From the NCBI RefSeq assembly GCF_031844705.1, contig NZ_CP134609.1, positions 1,240,001-1,304,000 of the forward strand: a stretch of DNA of 64,000 nt, in the 5' to 3' direction. The notes below the pieces were generated by a model that did not search any database, had not been told where the DNA came from, and saw only the letters and a program-made list of their open reading frames with translations. The position numbers and the translations under genes were made by a program. Positions 48,170 to 56,691 of the stretch are shown piece by piece (positions within the stretch are counted from its first letter, which is position 1; each line of letters starts with the position of its first letter). The stretch comes from Streptomyces sp. ITFR-16. GTDB lineage: Bacteria > Actinomycetota > Actinomycetes > Streptomycetales > Streptomycetaceae.

Positions 48170-50050
48170 GTGAACTCCACCTCACGCACATCCGAAAACC
48201 TGCACCGCACCCTCACAGGCAACCGCGCAGGGCTGTTCAGGGGGCCCTACCGTCCAGAACCCATAGCCCCAGACGGCCCCCGCCCCCAGGAAATCCCCGT
48301 TCCACGCCCCATCGACCCGCTCGACCGCGACGGCGAGGGATCGGCCGAGCGGAGCTACAGGCTGCTGGAAATGCTGCGGTCCACTGTCGGCGTGGACCGG
48401 TCCTGTGTGACCGACCCGCGCCGGTACTTCGCTCTGGAGGAGTGGGCGGCCGTGGTCGATCCCTCCCTCGCCGCGCTCCTGGCCGCGCATCTCAACCTGT
48501 GTCTGGGCAGCCTCCTCCAACTCGGCTCGTCACGGGAGGCGGACCAGGCACTGGGGGACCTGGAAGCGGGCCGCGCCACCGGTGCGTTCCTCGCCACCGA
48601 GGCAGTCTGGGGAAGCGACCTCGCGCGGCTGCGCACCGAGGCCCACTACGACTCGCAACGGCGAGAGTTCGTGCTCAACACCCCCGACGACGGAGCGGTC
48701 AAGTTCATGTCGAACAACGCCCTCCGTGAGCTGCCGAAGATCGCGGTGGTCCTCGCCCGCCTCCGGTCCGGCCCTCAGGATCATGGAGTCCACGCCTTCG
48801 TCTGCCACCTGGGCACCGTGGACGAGCCGGCCCCAGGAGTGCGGGTCACACCTCTTCCCGACAAGCCCGGGATGCCGACGGACAACGCGCTCACCCGGTT
48901 CCGTGACGCCAGGGTCCCGCTCGGAGCGCTCTTGGACGGCGACGGCCATATACGCGATGCCCTGAGGGCGGGCGAGATCCTGCCGATCGACCGGCCCGCC
49001 GCGTTCGCCCGCTCCGTAGCAAGGGTCGGCATCGGCAAGGTCGGGCTCAGCGCGGTCAGCGCGGCCATGGCCCGCGCCGCCGTGACCATCGCGACCCGCT
49101 TCGCCGAGCACCGCCACTCCGCGGGCGCCGGAGCGGCACGGGTCCCCCTCATCGAGCACCGCGTCCACTACTCCGCCCTCATCGACGCAACGGCCGACGT
49201 CTACACCGCCTCCTACGTCGCCTCGGCCGGTATGGCAACAGCCGTACGTGCGGCGGCGCGCCGGCACGTGGTCCCCACACCGGCCGAGGCGCACCGCTAC
49301 ACCATGACCAAGTACCTGGTCACCAGCCTCTGCCACCAGGTACTGACCGCCGTGCAAGGGCTCTGCGGCGCCCACGGAATGTTCGCCGTCAACCGCATCC
49401 CCCTCTACCTCGCCGTCAACCGCGGCTGCATGACCGCGGAAGGCGACAACACCGTCATCGCCCTGGCAGCGGCACGCGAAATGGTCCACCGGCACGACGA
49501 AGCCGCATTACGGTCCCCGACCGCTCACCCGCTCCCGCCCGAGGGAGACCTCCCCGCATGGGCCGCGCTGGCAGCGGCACGGGAAGAGCAGGCGCTGCGC
49601 GCCTGTCACCGCGGTCTGGCCGCGGCACGCCGCACGCACACCCAGATACTGGACGTCTGGAACACCTGCTCCGCTCGCTTCCTCCGGCTGGCAGACCGGC
49701 ACGCTCACCGAATCGCGCTGGACGAACTCCTCGCCGCCCAACAGCAGACCGACGATGCCGAGGCACGGAAGCTGATCGCCTGCCTCGGCGAGGTCCACGC
49801 CCTGCGCGACCTGCGCCGCGACGCCGCCGCCACCCTCCGGGACGGTCTCATCGCCCCAGAACACCTGGTCCTCCTCGACCACCGGACCGACCGCTGCCGC
49901 GATCAGCTGCACACCCACCTCCCGATACTGGTCGATGCGTTCGGCATCCCCCACCCCCTGCTGGACGTGCCCGCCGCCTCACCCAGCTTCGTACAGGACT
50001 ACCTGCACACCCACTACCTGCACACCCACCGGAGCCGCCATGGACACTGA
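48170..50050 (+). CDS. acyl-CoA oxidase/dehydrogenase-family flavoenzyme
   Basis: A 626-residue protein of acyl-CoA oxidase length. TAEGDNTVIALAAAREM near residue 423 matches the EGDNTVL catalytic-Glu motif of acyl-CoA oxidases (Glu424), and LATEAVWGSDLARLRTEA resembles their FAD/substrate motif. It would introduce an alpha,beta double bond into an acyl-thioester, perhaps ACP-bound. GTG 48170 lies 5 bp behind AGGAG. Codon 447 is TTA (49508-49510), so translation should depend on the bldA tRNA. The C terminus is His-rich (YLHTHYLHTHRSRHGH), encoded by a short direct DNA repeat, and overlaps the SDR start. Confidence 0.85.
   Translation: MNSTSRTSENLHRTLTGNRAGLFRGPYRPEPIAPDGPRPQEIPVPRPIDPLDRDGEGSAERSYRLLEMLRSTVGVDRSCVTDPRRYFALEEWAAVVDPSLAALLAAHLNLCLGSLLQLGSSREADQALGDLEAGRATGAFLATEAVWGSDLARLRTEAHYDSQRREFVLNTPDDGAVKFMSNNALRELPKIAVVLARLRSGPQDHGVHAFVCHLGTVDEPAPGVRVTPLPDKPGMPTDNALTRFRDARVPLGALLDGDGHIRDALRAGEILPIDRPAAFARSVARVGIGKVGLSAVSAAMARAAVTIATRFAEHRHSAGAGAARVPLIEHRVHYSALIDATADVYTASYVASAGMATAVRAAARRHVVPTPAEAHRYTMTKYLVTSLCHQVLTAVQGLCGAHGMFAVNRIPLYLAVNRGCMTAEGDNTVIALAAAREMVHRHDEAALRSPTAHPLPPEGDLPAWAALAAAREEQALRACHRGLAAARRTHTQILDVWNTCSARFLRLADRHAHRIALDELLAAQQQTDDAEARKLIACLGEVHALRDLRRDAAATLRDGLIAPEHLVLLDHRTDRCRDQLHTHLPILVDAFGIPHPLLDVPAASPSFVQDYLHTHYLHTHRSRHGH
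49508..49510 (+). promoter_or_regulatory. in-frame TTA codon (bldA-dependent switch)
   Basis: The codon GCA-TTA-CGG in the acyl-CoA oxidase gene is in frame (codon 447). In Streptomyces TTA is rare and read only by the bldA tRNA, which appears late in growth, so it commonly restricts specialised metabolism to development. Confidence 0.8.
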
Positions 50051-50861
50051 ATCCCGGACACCTCCTCCGACGTCCCGAGTGCTGATCACCGGCGCCGCCG
50101 GCGGCTTCGGGCGCGCCCTGGCCGAGGAGTTCGTCCGCTCCGGCATCAAAGTCGCGCTCAACGGCCGTAACCCTCAGCGCTTGTCGGAAGCCGCGAAGCA
50201 CCTGCGGCGTATCGGTGGAGAAGTCCTCGAACTGCCCGGCGACGCCACCGACGAAGCCGCACTCGGCACCGCGCTGCACACCGCCGCCGACGCATGGAAC
50301 GGACTGGACTGCGTCGTCGACAACGCCGGCGTCGCCGGCCCCACCGGCCCCCTGTCGGCGACCTCCGTCGAGGAGTGGTGGGAAGGCTTCAGCACGAATA
50401 CACGCACCACACTGACCACCCTGGCTGCCGCCCTGCCGATCCTCCGGACATCAGGCGGCGGACGCCTCCTCCACATCAGCAGCGCCGCCGGCGTCCACGG
50501 CTGGCCCTACGCCGGCGCCTACGCCGCGGCGAAAGCCGCCGGGATCAACCTCTGCGGAACGCTCGACCGCGAACTTGCCCTCGACCCCATCAGAGTCTTC
50601 GCCTTCCACCCCGGCATCATCACCACGGGCCTCACCGCGGCCGCCCTCCAGGAAAGGAACTCCCCGGACCGCTGGCGCCGCCTCCACGCCGCCTGGTTCG
50701 CCCAGCAGGTGAGCCAGGGCCGCACCGTCCCCCTCACCGACGCGACCCGCGGCGCCGCTGCCATAGCCACAGGCCGACACGACAGCCTGAGCGGCCGCTA
50801 CATCACCACCAGTGACCTCATCCACGAAAGCCCACCCCGCAGCGAGGACCCGCAGCGCTGA
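50040..50861 (+). CDS. short-chain dehydrogenase/reductase
   Basis: A 273-residue classical SDR: NAD(P) loop LITGAAGGFGRAL, DNAGVAG, catalytic Ser in HISSAAG and Tyr/Lys in YAAAKAAG. The cofactor-loop Arg (NGRNPQR) suggests NADPH. It probably reduces a keto group on the ketosynthase product. Start ATG 50040 overlaps the oxidase gene by 11 bp, with GGAG immediately upstream; an upstream in-frame ATG at 49935 lies well inside the oxidase gene. It closes the four-gene operon ACP-KS-oxidase-SDR. Confidence 0.92.
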   Translation: MDTESRTPPPTSRVLITGAAGGFGRALAEEFVRSGIKVALNGRNPQRLSEAAKHLRRIGGEVLELPGDATDEAALGTALHTAADAWNGLDCVVDNAGVAGPTGPLSATSVEEWWEGFSTNTRTTLTTLAAALPILRTSGGGRLLHISSAAGVHGWPYAGAYAAAKAAGINLCGTLDRELALDPIRVFAFHPGIITTGLTAAALQERNSPDRWRRLHAAWFAQQVSQGRTVPLTDATRGAAAIATGRHDSLSGRYITTSDLIHESPPRSEDPQR

Positions 50862-51662
50862 CCGGTGTTGCGGCCGCACACCCGGGGCGGGGGCAGAGAC
50901 ACCTGGAATCCGCCCCTTCCTGGTGGCGTGGCCGGCACGTGTCACGTCGGTGCTGCCGCGCCCGGAGGAGTGGTTCAGGAACAGCGTTCGGACCACTCTT
51001 CGCCCCGTTGGATTCATTTCTCCATGAGTCCCATACCTGCCCCCCGTTGCACCTCCCTCTGGGGCCGGAGATACAGGAAGCCCCCCGGGGATGCCCGCTC
51101 CGCTGTACGCGATGGCGTTCCCTGCCACCGTCTGTAGCCGGCGCCTCAGCTTCCCTCAGCGGGGCCTCCTCCTCGCACTCACCCCAGCACGAGCGCCAAG
51201 CGACTGCCCTCGCAAATCTCTCGTTCCTACGAGCGACGCAGGAACAGACTGCGTGAGGGGGGGCGCATCCTCCGCGCCCACAAGTTCGACCTCACAGCTA
51301 AGCCGCACCGGAGTACTCCCGTGCGGCTTCGCCGTCCCACAGATCCGTCCAGGGTATTCGCCAGGGCAGACCTCGATGGCGCCCGGTCGTATCACTCGCA
51401 TATCACGCAGCATTCACCAACGGGTCAGACCCCCGCAGACCAAAAACCCTCTGACCTGCTATTTCGCGCCTGCCCTCGACTGGCGAAGCCGCCCCTGGAC
51501 GCTTTCTACAACCTGTGCCAGGTGGTCCCGAGGGAGGGGCCGATCACCAGGACGGGGGCGTCTTCGGGGCCGTCGAAGCGGTACTGCAGGGTTTCGGTCG
51601 TCGTCTCACTCACCCGCCCGACCCTCTCATCTGTCACCGGATGTCACACCGCCGGGGCCGGC
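50862..51662. other. 801-bp non-coding stretch, possible group II intron remnant
   Basis: No frame on either strand gives credible protein. Read on the minus strand, the segment of about 51510 down to 50960 has the texture of a structured RNA: a strong stem-loop at 51300-51329, GCGAAGCCGCACGG-type sequence followed by purine-rich single-stranded stretches. It resembles the RNA that precedes the reverse-transcriptase gene in bacterial group II introns. No reverse transcriptase is present, so if the idea is right, only a 5' relic is left. The assignment is by eye and uncertain. Confidence 0.3.
51300..51329. other. 30-bp near-perfect palindrome
   Basis: AAGCCGCAC (51300-51308) pairs perfectly with GTGCGGCTT (51321-51329), and the interior GGAGTACTCC (51310-51319) is itself a perfect palindrome; only the two flanking C bases fail to pair. 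It could be a structured-RNA stem (group II intron relic), a terminator or a protein-binding dyad. Confidence 0.6.
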
Positions 51663-53144
51663 TCAGCGCAGCGCCGGGAGCTCCGTCGGGAATTCGACCG
51701 TGCGGTCGCCGATGCGGGCCCGGTTGCGGGACAGCCACTGCACGTCGGGCGCGCTGTGCAGAAAGGTGTCGAGTGCGGTGCGTTCGCTGTCGCTGAGCCA
51801 GGACGGCGGATCGGAGACGGCACGGAACCGGCAGGTGGCGGCGAGGTCCGCGATGACGCTCCGCTGCTCGTCCGTCAGGAGACATTGCCGGGTACGGAAG
51901 AAGGCGACGTCGGGATCGATGTCGTAGAGCTCGTCGAGCCAGAAGCGGCTGGCGGACACGGCGACCGCGTTGCGCGCGGCGGCGTCGGAGGGGTCGCTGA
52001 GACCGTGGTAGGTCCAGGCCGGGCCGACATCGGGGCCCACGCGAATGGCGTCGAGCAGCCCGAGCGAGGGCAGCGGGAGCGCTCCGCTGCCCAGCAGGTA
52101 GGCATCGTCCCCGGCGGCTTCGCGGACGACGGCGAGGCCGTTGCGGTAGACCTCCTCCCGTCCGATGCCCTCGGCACGTTCGGCGGGAGCCGCGGCGGCG
52201 TAGACGAAGTCGAGCTTGAGATACCGGTAGCCCCAGTCCTGGGTGACCGTGGTGATGGTCTCGCGCAGGTGGTCCCGCGCGGCGGGCAGAGTGAGGTCGA
52301 GTGCGTGGTAGCCGGTGTTCCAGTTGTAGCCGGTGACGGCGAGACCTCCGTCGGCGTCACGCAGGAACAGCTCGGGCCGGTCCTGGACGATCTTCGACTG
52401 CGGCAGCGCGATGAAGGGGGAGATCCACAGGCCCGGTGTCATGCCGGCGTCCTCGACCGCCTCGGCGAGGTGGCGCATGCCCGACGGGAACTTGCTGTTG
52501 GGCTGCCAGTCGCCGACCATCTCCTCCCAGCCGTCGTCGAACTGGACGACCTCGAAAGGCAGCTCCGCGATGGCCGGCAGTTCGGCGAGCAGGGTGCGCT
52601 CGTCGATGTCCTCGTAGTACGAGTACCAGCTGGACCAGATGTTGTGGCGGCGGGGCGGGGTCCGCCGGCCGCCGAGCCGTTTGGCGAGCAGTTCGCTGTA
52701 GCGGCGGAAGACTTCGGCCTCGGGGCCGATGGCGGCGAACCAGGGTGCCGCGCCGTGCTCGTACCAGCCGGACAGGGTGTCGCGGTCGGCGGCCAGGCGC
52801 GGGTTGCCCAGGCCCAGCGAACCGAGGAGCAGGACCTCGCCCCCGCCCGCGTCGAGAGCCGCGACCGCGGAGGAGTGGTGGCGGTGCTCCTCGTGCCAGG
52901 CCGTGTCGTCCGCGGTGAGCCGGCGGATCGGGTCGGTGATGCGCAGGGGTGGTTCGGCCAGGTTGCGCCAGCCGGTCGGCGACCATGAATTCCAGCCGTG
53001 CCGGTAGAAGTCGCATGCGCCCAGTCCGTGCAGCAGGGCTACCCGGCCCGGGGGCAGAACGACTCCGCCGTTGACTGCCTCCGGTGTCCCCTGGGCGTGG
53101 TGGACGGCCAGGCGGTGGGGGCCCAGTTCGATGATGTCCGGCAT
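51663..53144 (-). CDS. GH36-type alpha-galactosidase
   Basis: A 493-residue cytosolic glycosidase with the GH36/GH-D TIM-barrel motifs: WSSWYSYYEDIDE, FDDGWEE.(V)GDW, nucleophile Asp312 in YLKLDFVYA, and acid/base Asp372 in RVGPDVGPAW. It removes alpha-galactosyl (or related) residues from imported oligosaccharides. It is shorter than the usual ~700-residue GH36 enzymes because the N-terminal beta-sandwich is reduced. ATG 53144 has AAGGAG just upstream. It is last in an operon behind the sugar ABC transporter genes and would act on what that importer brings in. Confidence 0.85.
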   Translation of the reverse strand: MPDIIELGPHRLAVHHAQGTPEAVNGGVVLPPGRVALLHGLGACDFYRHGWNSWSPTGWRNLAEPPLRITDPIRRLTADDTAWHEEHRHHSSAVAALDAGGGEVLLLGSLGLGNPRLAADRDTLSGWYEHGAAPWFAAIGPEAEVFRRYSELLAKRLGGRRTPPRRHNIWSSWYSYYEDIDERTLLAELPAIAELPFEVVQFDDGWEEMVGDWQPNSKFPSGMRHLAEAVEDAGMTPGLWISPFIALPQSKIVQDRPELFLRDADGGLAVTGYNWNTGYHALDLTLPAARDHLRETITTVTQDWGYRYLKLDFVYAAAAPAERAEGIGREEVYRNGLAVVREAAGDDAYLLGSGALPLPSLGLLDAIRVGPDVGPAWTYHGLSDPSDAAARNAVAVSASRFWLDELYDIDPDVAFFRTRQCLLTDEQRSVIADLAATCRFRAVSDPPSWLSDSERTALDTFLHSAPDVQWLSRNRARIGDRTVEFPTELPALR

Positions 53145-53231
53145 GGAGCTCCTTGGTTCAGGGGTGGTCGGGGTACGCGCGGAGCACGGGGATCACCCGG
53201 TGCGTCGCATGGCGAGGCGCCGGAGTGGGTG

Positions 53232-54584
53232 TCAGTCCTGGGCGAGGAGGCCGTCCACCTGCTTCTGGAGACCGGACATGGCCGCGGAGGCCGAGTTCTT
53301 TCCGAGGTAGACGCTGTAGACGGCGTCCTTCACGGCGGTGGCTATCTCGTCACCGTGGTCGGTGACGGGCCAGTTGAAGAGGCTGCGGGAGTCGGCGGCC
53401 TGCTGGGTGAAGGCCGTGACGTCCCGTCCCGCCTCCTGGTGGGCGGCCAGGGCCTTCTTGGCGGAGCTCGAGATGGCGGGGAAGACCACGGCCTTCTTCG
53501 CGACCAGGTCCTGGCAGTCGGTGGAGCCTAGGTACTTCACCCACTGCCACGCCTGGTCGGGGTGGTCGGTGCCGGTGTAGATCGCGTCGGACAGGCCGTT
53601 GATCATGCTCTTGCGGCCTGCGGGTCCGGTCGGCAGCTGGGCGAAGGCGAACTTCTGCTTGGCGGTGGGGCCGAGGTAGGTGTTGATGTTCCACGAGCCG
53701 GTGATGCCGAGAGCCGCCTTGCCGCCGTTCAGCACGGCGTCGGTGCCGATGGTCGAGGACTTGTTCAGCTCGGGGGCGTAGCCCTTGCCGGCGAGCGAGG
53801 CCATCCAATCGATGGTGGCGGCGAACCTCGGGTCGTCGTAGTGGAACTTCGTTCCGAAGGGGTTCCTGTCGGTGAAGGTGAATCCTGTGGACGCGGCGAA
53901 GTTGCCGAAGCTGCTCTGTCCGGGGGCGCCGCCCGAGTCGTAGTCCGGCTGGTAGCCGTAGACCTCGACGTTGTTCCTGTCGAAGTCGGGGTCGAGGCCG
54001 TTGCGGCCGTTCCTGTCGACGGAGAGCCTGGCGATGAGCTTCTCGAAGGAGCCGCCGTCCTGGGGGTTCCAGTCCAGCTTGTCGAGCGAGGCCGGGTCGA
54101 CCCCGGCCTTCTTGAGCATGTCGGCGTTGTAGACCAGGGCGATGGTGTCGTAGTCCTTGGGCAGGCCGAATCTCTTGCCGTCCTTGACCCACAGCTCCGG
54201 CAGGCCCTTCTGGTACTGGCCGAGGTCGATCCCGTCCTTGTCCACGTACGGTTGCAGGTCCAGGAGCTGCTCGCTCTTGACGAACTTCGGGTAGTAGCCG
54301 ACGTGGTCGGTGAACACGTCCGGTGCGGTCCCGGAGGCGAGGCCGGTGGTGAGGTTGGTCCAGTACTCGGCCCAGGCCGTCTGCGAGATTTTGATCCTGA
54401 TGTCCGGGTTGGCCTTGGTGAAGGCGTCGGCGCACTCCTTGTAGGCGGGCAGCTGACGGTCGTCCCACAGCGCGTAGTTGAGGGTGACCGGGCCGCTGTC
54501 GTCACCGGCGGAACTGTCCGCGCAGGCGGTGAGGCCGCCTGCCAGGACCGCGCAGGCCAGCATGGTACGGATGCGAAGGTGCAT
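53232..54584 (-). CDS. sugar ABC transporter substrate-binding lipoprotein
   Basis: A 450-residue family 1 extracellular solute-binding protein. A lipoprotein signal peptide ends in LTAC (Cys near 21), followed by a two-lobe binding fold typical of oligosaccharide receptors (TLNYALWDDRQLPAYKECAD, AWAEYWTNLTTGLASG, GTDAVLNGGKAALGITGSWN). It is anchored to the outer face of the membrane and delivers sugar to the two permeases encoded upstream. No ATPase gene is present; as usual in Streptomyces a shared MsiK-type ATPase may energise the importer. Confidence 0.95.
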   Translation of the reverse strand: MHLRIRTMLACAVLAGGLTACADSSAGDDSGPVTLNYALWDDRQLPAYKECADAFTKANPDIRIKISQTAWAEYWTNLTTGLASGTAPDVFTDHVGYYPKFVKSEQLLDLQPYVDKDGIDLGQYQKGLPELWVKDGKRFGLPKDYDTIALVYNADMLKKAGVDPASLDKLDWNPQDGGSFEKLIARLSVDRNGRNGLDPDFDRNNVEVYGYQPDYDSGGAPGQSSFGNFAASTGFTFTDRNPFGTKFHYDDPRFAATIDWMASLAGKGYAPELNKSSTIGTDAVLNGGKAALGITGSWNINTYLGPTAKQKFAFAQLPTGPAGRKSMINGLSDAIYTGTDHPDQAWQWVKYLGSTDCQDLVAKKAVVFPAISSSAKKALAAHQEAGRDVTAFTQQAADSRSLFNWPVTDHGDEIATAVKDAVYSVYLGKNSASAAMSGLQKQVDGLLAQD

Positions 54585-54635
54585 GGGGAGGCTCTTCTCT
54601 GCGAGAGATACGGCTACGTGGAGAGGAAGGACGGA

Positions 54636-55520
54636 TTACTTCACGCCGGTGAAGCTGATCGACTCGACGAGGCGCCGGCCGAAGAGGAGAAGAAGGAGCA
54701 GGACCGGGATGACGGTGAGGACCGAGGCGGCCATCAGGCCGGTCCAGTCGGGCGAGGTGTTGGGGCCCGACTGCTGGAGGATGCCGATCGCGGCTGTCAT
54801 CAGCCGGATGTTCTCCTCCTTGCCGACCAGCACCGGCCAGAGGTAGTCCTTCCAGGCGTTGACCGCGGTGATCAGCCCGATGGTCAGCAGAGGCCCCTTG
54901 TTCATGGGCAGGATGATCCGGGTGAACTGGCGCCATACGCCGGCGCCGTCCAGGTAGGCCGCTTCCTCGATCTCACGGGGTATGGAGAGGAAGAACTGGC
55001 GCAGGAAGAAGACGGCGAAGGGCGTCATCAGGAGCATCGGGGCGAGGATCCCCTGCCAGGTGTTGAGCCAGTCCAGGGACTTCACCAGGACGAAGTTGGG
55101 GAGCAGGGTGAAGATGGGCGGCACCATGAGGGCGGAGATGACCAGGGCGAAGACGGTCTGCCGGCCCCGGAACCTGAGCCGGGACAGGGCGTAGCCCGCC
55201 GCCGCGCAGAAGAGTGTCTGGGCCACCGCGATGGTGACGCTGTAGATCAGCGAGTTGCGGAGGTAGAGAAGGAAGTCGAGATGCGCGGCCGTGCCGCCGG
55301 CGGTGATCGTCTCCGCGTCAGTGGTGAGCCCGAGGATCCGCTCGAAGTTCACGGTGGTCAGCGAGCCGGGGATCAGCGAGGTGCTGTCACCGAAGAGTTC
55401 CTTGGCCGGGGTGAGGGCCGTGCGGATCATCCAGTAGAAGGGGAACAGGGTGGCCGCGACGACGGCCCCCAGGAAGGCCCAGGCTGCCATTCTGCCGGGA
55501 TTGCGCCAGGTCTTGTGCAT
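54636..55520 (-). CDS. sugar ABC transporter permease (MalG/CUT1 type)
   Basis: A 294-residue inner-membrane protein with six hydrophobic segments and the EAA loop REIEEAAYLDGAGVWRQF that contacts the ATPase. Second permease of the operon, 16 bp after the first. Confidence 0.95.
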   Translation of the reverse strand: MHKTWRNPGRMAAWAFLGAVVAATLFPFYWMIRTALTPAKELFGDSTSLIPGSLTTVNFERILGLTTDAETITAGGTAAHLDFLLYLRNSLIYSVTIAVAQTLFCAAAGYALSRLRFRGRQTVFALVISALMVPPIFTLLPNFVLVKSLDWLNTWQGILAPMLLMTPFAVFFLRQFFLSIPREIEEAAYLDGAGVWRQFTRIILPMNKGPLLTIGLITAVNAWKDYLWPVLVGKEENIRLMTAAIGILQQSGPNTSPDWTGLMAASVLTVIPVLLLLLLFGRRLVESISFTGVK

Positions 55521-55536
55521 GTACGTTCGCCTCGTC

Positions 55537-56505
55537 TCAGGCCAGGTCGGAGCTGGAGGCCCGCAGCAGGCGCAGCTGGAGGAAGGTCAGGGCGCCCAGG
55601 ATCAGCACGAGCGTCATGGCCATGGCACTGGCGTAGCCCATGTGCAGGTAGCTGAAAGCCTGTTGGTAGATGTAGTAGTAGATGGCCTGCGTGGCGTTGA
55701 CCGGTCCGCCCTTGGTGGTGACGGCGATGGTGTCGAAGATCTGGAACGATCCGATCAGCGAGACCACGAGGACCAGCGCCAGGACCGGACGCAGCAACGG
55801 CAAGGTGATGTGGAAGAACAGCCGGATCTCACCGAGCCCGTCGATGGCGGCGGCTTCGTACACCTGCCTGGAGATCTGCAGCATCCCGGCGTAGAGCAGG
55901 AGCGCCGTGTACCCCGTGTACGCCCATGTGTTGATCCCGGCGATGGCCGGCATCGCCTGATCGGGGTCGGAGAGGAAGCCCTGGGGGGAGATGCCGACGA
56001 AGCCCAGCAGGTGGTTGGCGAAGCCGAGATTGGCGTCGAGCAGCCAGAACCAGGTGAGGCCGACCGTGACATTGGGGATCAGCCACGGGATCAGGAGAGT
56101 GGCGCGCAGGACGACCGACCGGGTGAGCCGGGCCATCATCGCCGCGAGCAGCAGGGCCAGAATCGTCTGCGACACGATGTTGAGGAACACGTACTCGCCC
56201 GTGACCCGCAGGGACTTCCAGAAGAGCGCGTCGTTCCACAGGTGCCGGTAGTTGTCCAGACCCACGAAATCGGCCGGGCGGGGAGAGATCGGGTTGTAGT
56301 CGGTCAGGGAGAGGTAGGCGCCGCGGACGGCGGGATAGACGTAGAAGAGCGCGAAGCCGAGCAGGGCCGGTGCGAGGAACAGTGCGGCGGTGCGCCCCTG
56401 GCGGGTCATGCTGGAGCGCCTGCGGGGCGGGACGGGCCGCCACGCGTGGCGGCGAACGGCCGGCGCGACGCTCCTGTCCTCCGTGGCTGCGCGAAGCGTT
56501 GTCAT
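55537..56505 (-). CDS. sugar ABC transporter permease (MalF/CUT1 type)
   Basis: A 322-residue inner-membrane permease with six or more helices and the EAA loop VYEAAAIDGLGEIRLFF. ATG 56505 is the start, with AGGAAGG 8 bp upstream; a longer frame from 56670 would run across the promoter region. First gene of the operon, divergent from the ROK regulator. Confidence 0.93.
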   Translation of the reverse strand: MTTLRAATEDRSVAPAVRRHAWRPVPPRRRSSMTRQGRTAALFLAPALLGFALFYVYPAVRGAYLSLTDYNPISPRPADFVGLDNYRHLWNDALFWKSLRVTGEYVFLNIVSQTILALLLAAMMARLTRSVVLRATLLIPWLIPNVTVGLTWFWLLDANLGFANHLLGFVGISPQGFLSDPDQAMPAIAGINTWAYTGYTALLLYAGMLQISRQVYEAAAIDGLGEIRLFFHITLPLLRPVLALVLVVSLIGSFQIFDTIAVTTKGGPVNATQAIYYYIYQQAFSYLHMGYASAMAMTLVLILGALTFLQLRLLRASSSDLA

Positions 56506-56638
56506 GCGGCGTGCCTTCCTCGATCGCGTGGCGGAGCAGATCCCGAACCTCGGGCGCCGCGCGTCCGGCCCGTGGTGAACTGGGATGGGGTGCGCCCGGT
56601 TGAGCCGGCATGCAATAGGCTTCCCAGATACATTCTCA

Positions 56639-56654
56639 ACTTGGCGATGTAAGT
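56639..56654. promoter_or_regulatory. putative ROK operator in the ABC operon promoter
   Basis: ACTTGGCGATGTAAGT, with an outer dyad ACTT-N8-AAGT, is shared almost unchanged with 60582-60597. On the minus strand it sits over the spacer of a promoter-like pair, TTCACT (56652-56657) and ATGTAT (56628-56633), spacing 18, directing the transporter operon. The ROK gene diverges from it 38 bp away. Confidence 0.6.
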
Positions 56655-56691
56655 GAAAGGCAGGCCACATCCGGTGTCAAGGGAGCAGACA

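Noticed and set aside
51091..52988. Plus-strand frames overlapping the alpha-galactosidase gene and the region before it
   Set aside because: The minus-strand enzyme has both catalytic Asp motifs; the plus products are Arg/Pro-rich shadows.
53562..56652. Long plus-strand frames (697 and 400 codons) antisense to the ABC transporter genes
   Set aside because: The minus strand gives a lipoprotein and two permeases with EAA loops; the plus products are Gly/Val/Glu/Arg-rich shadows.
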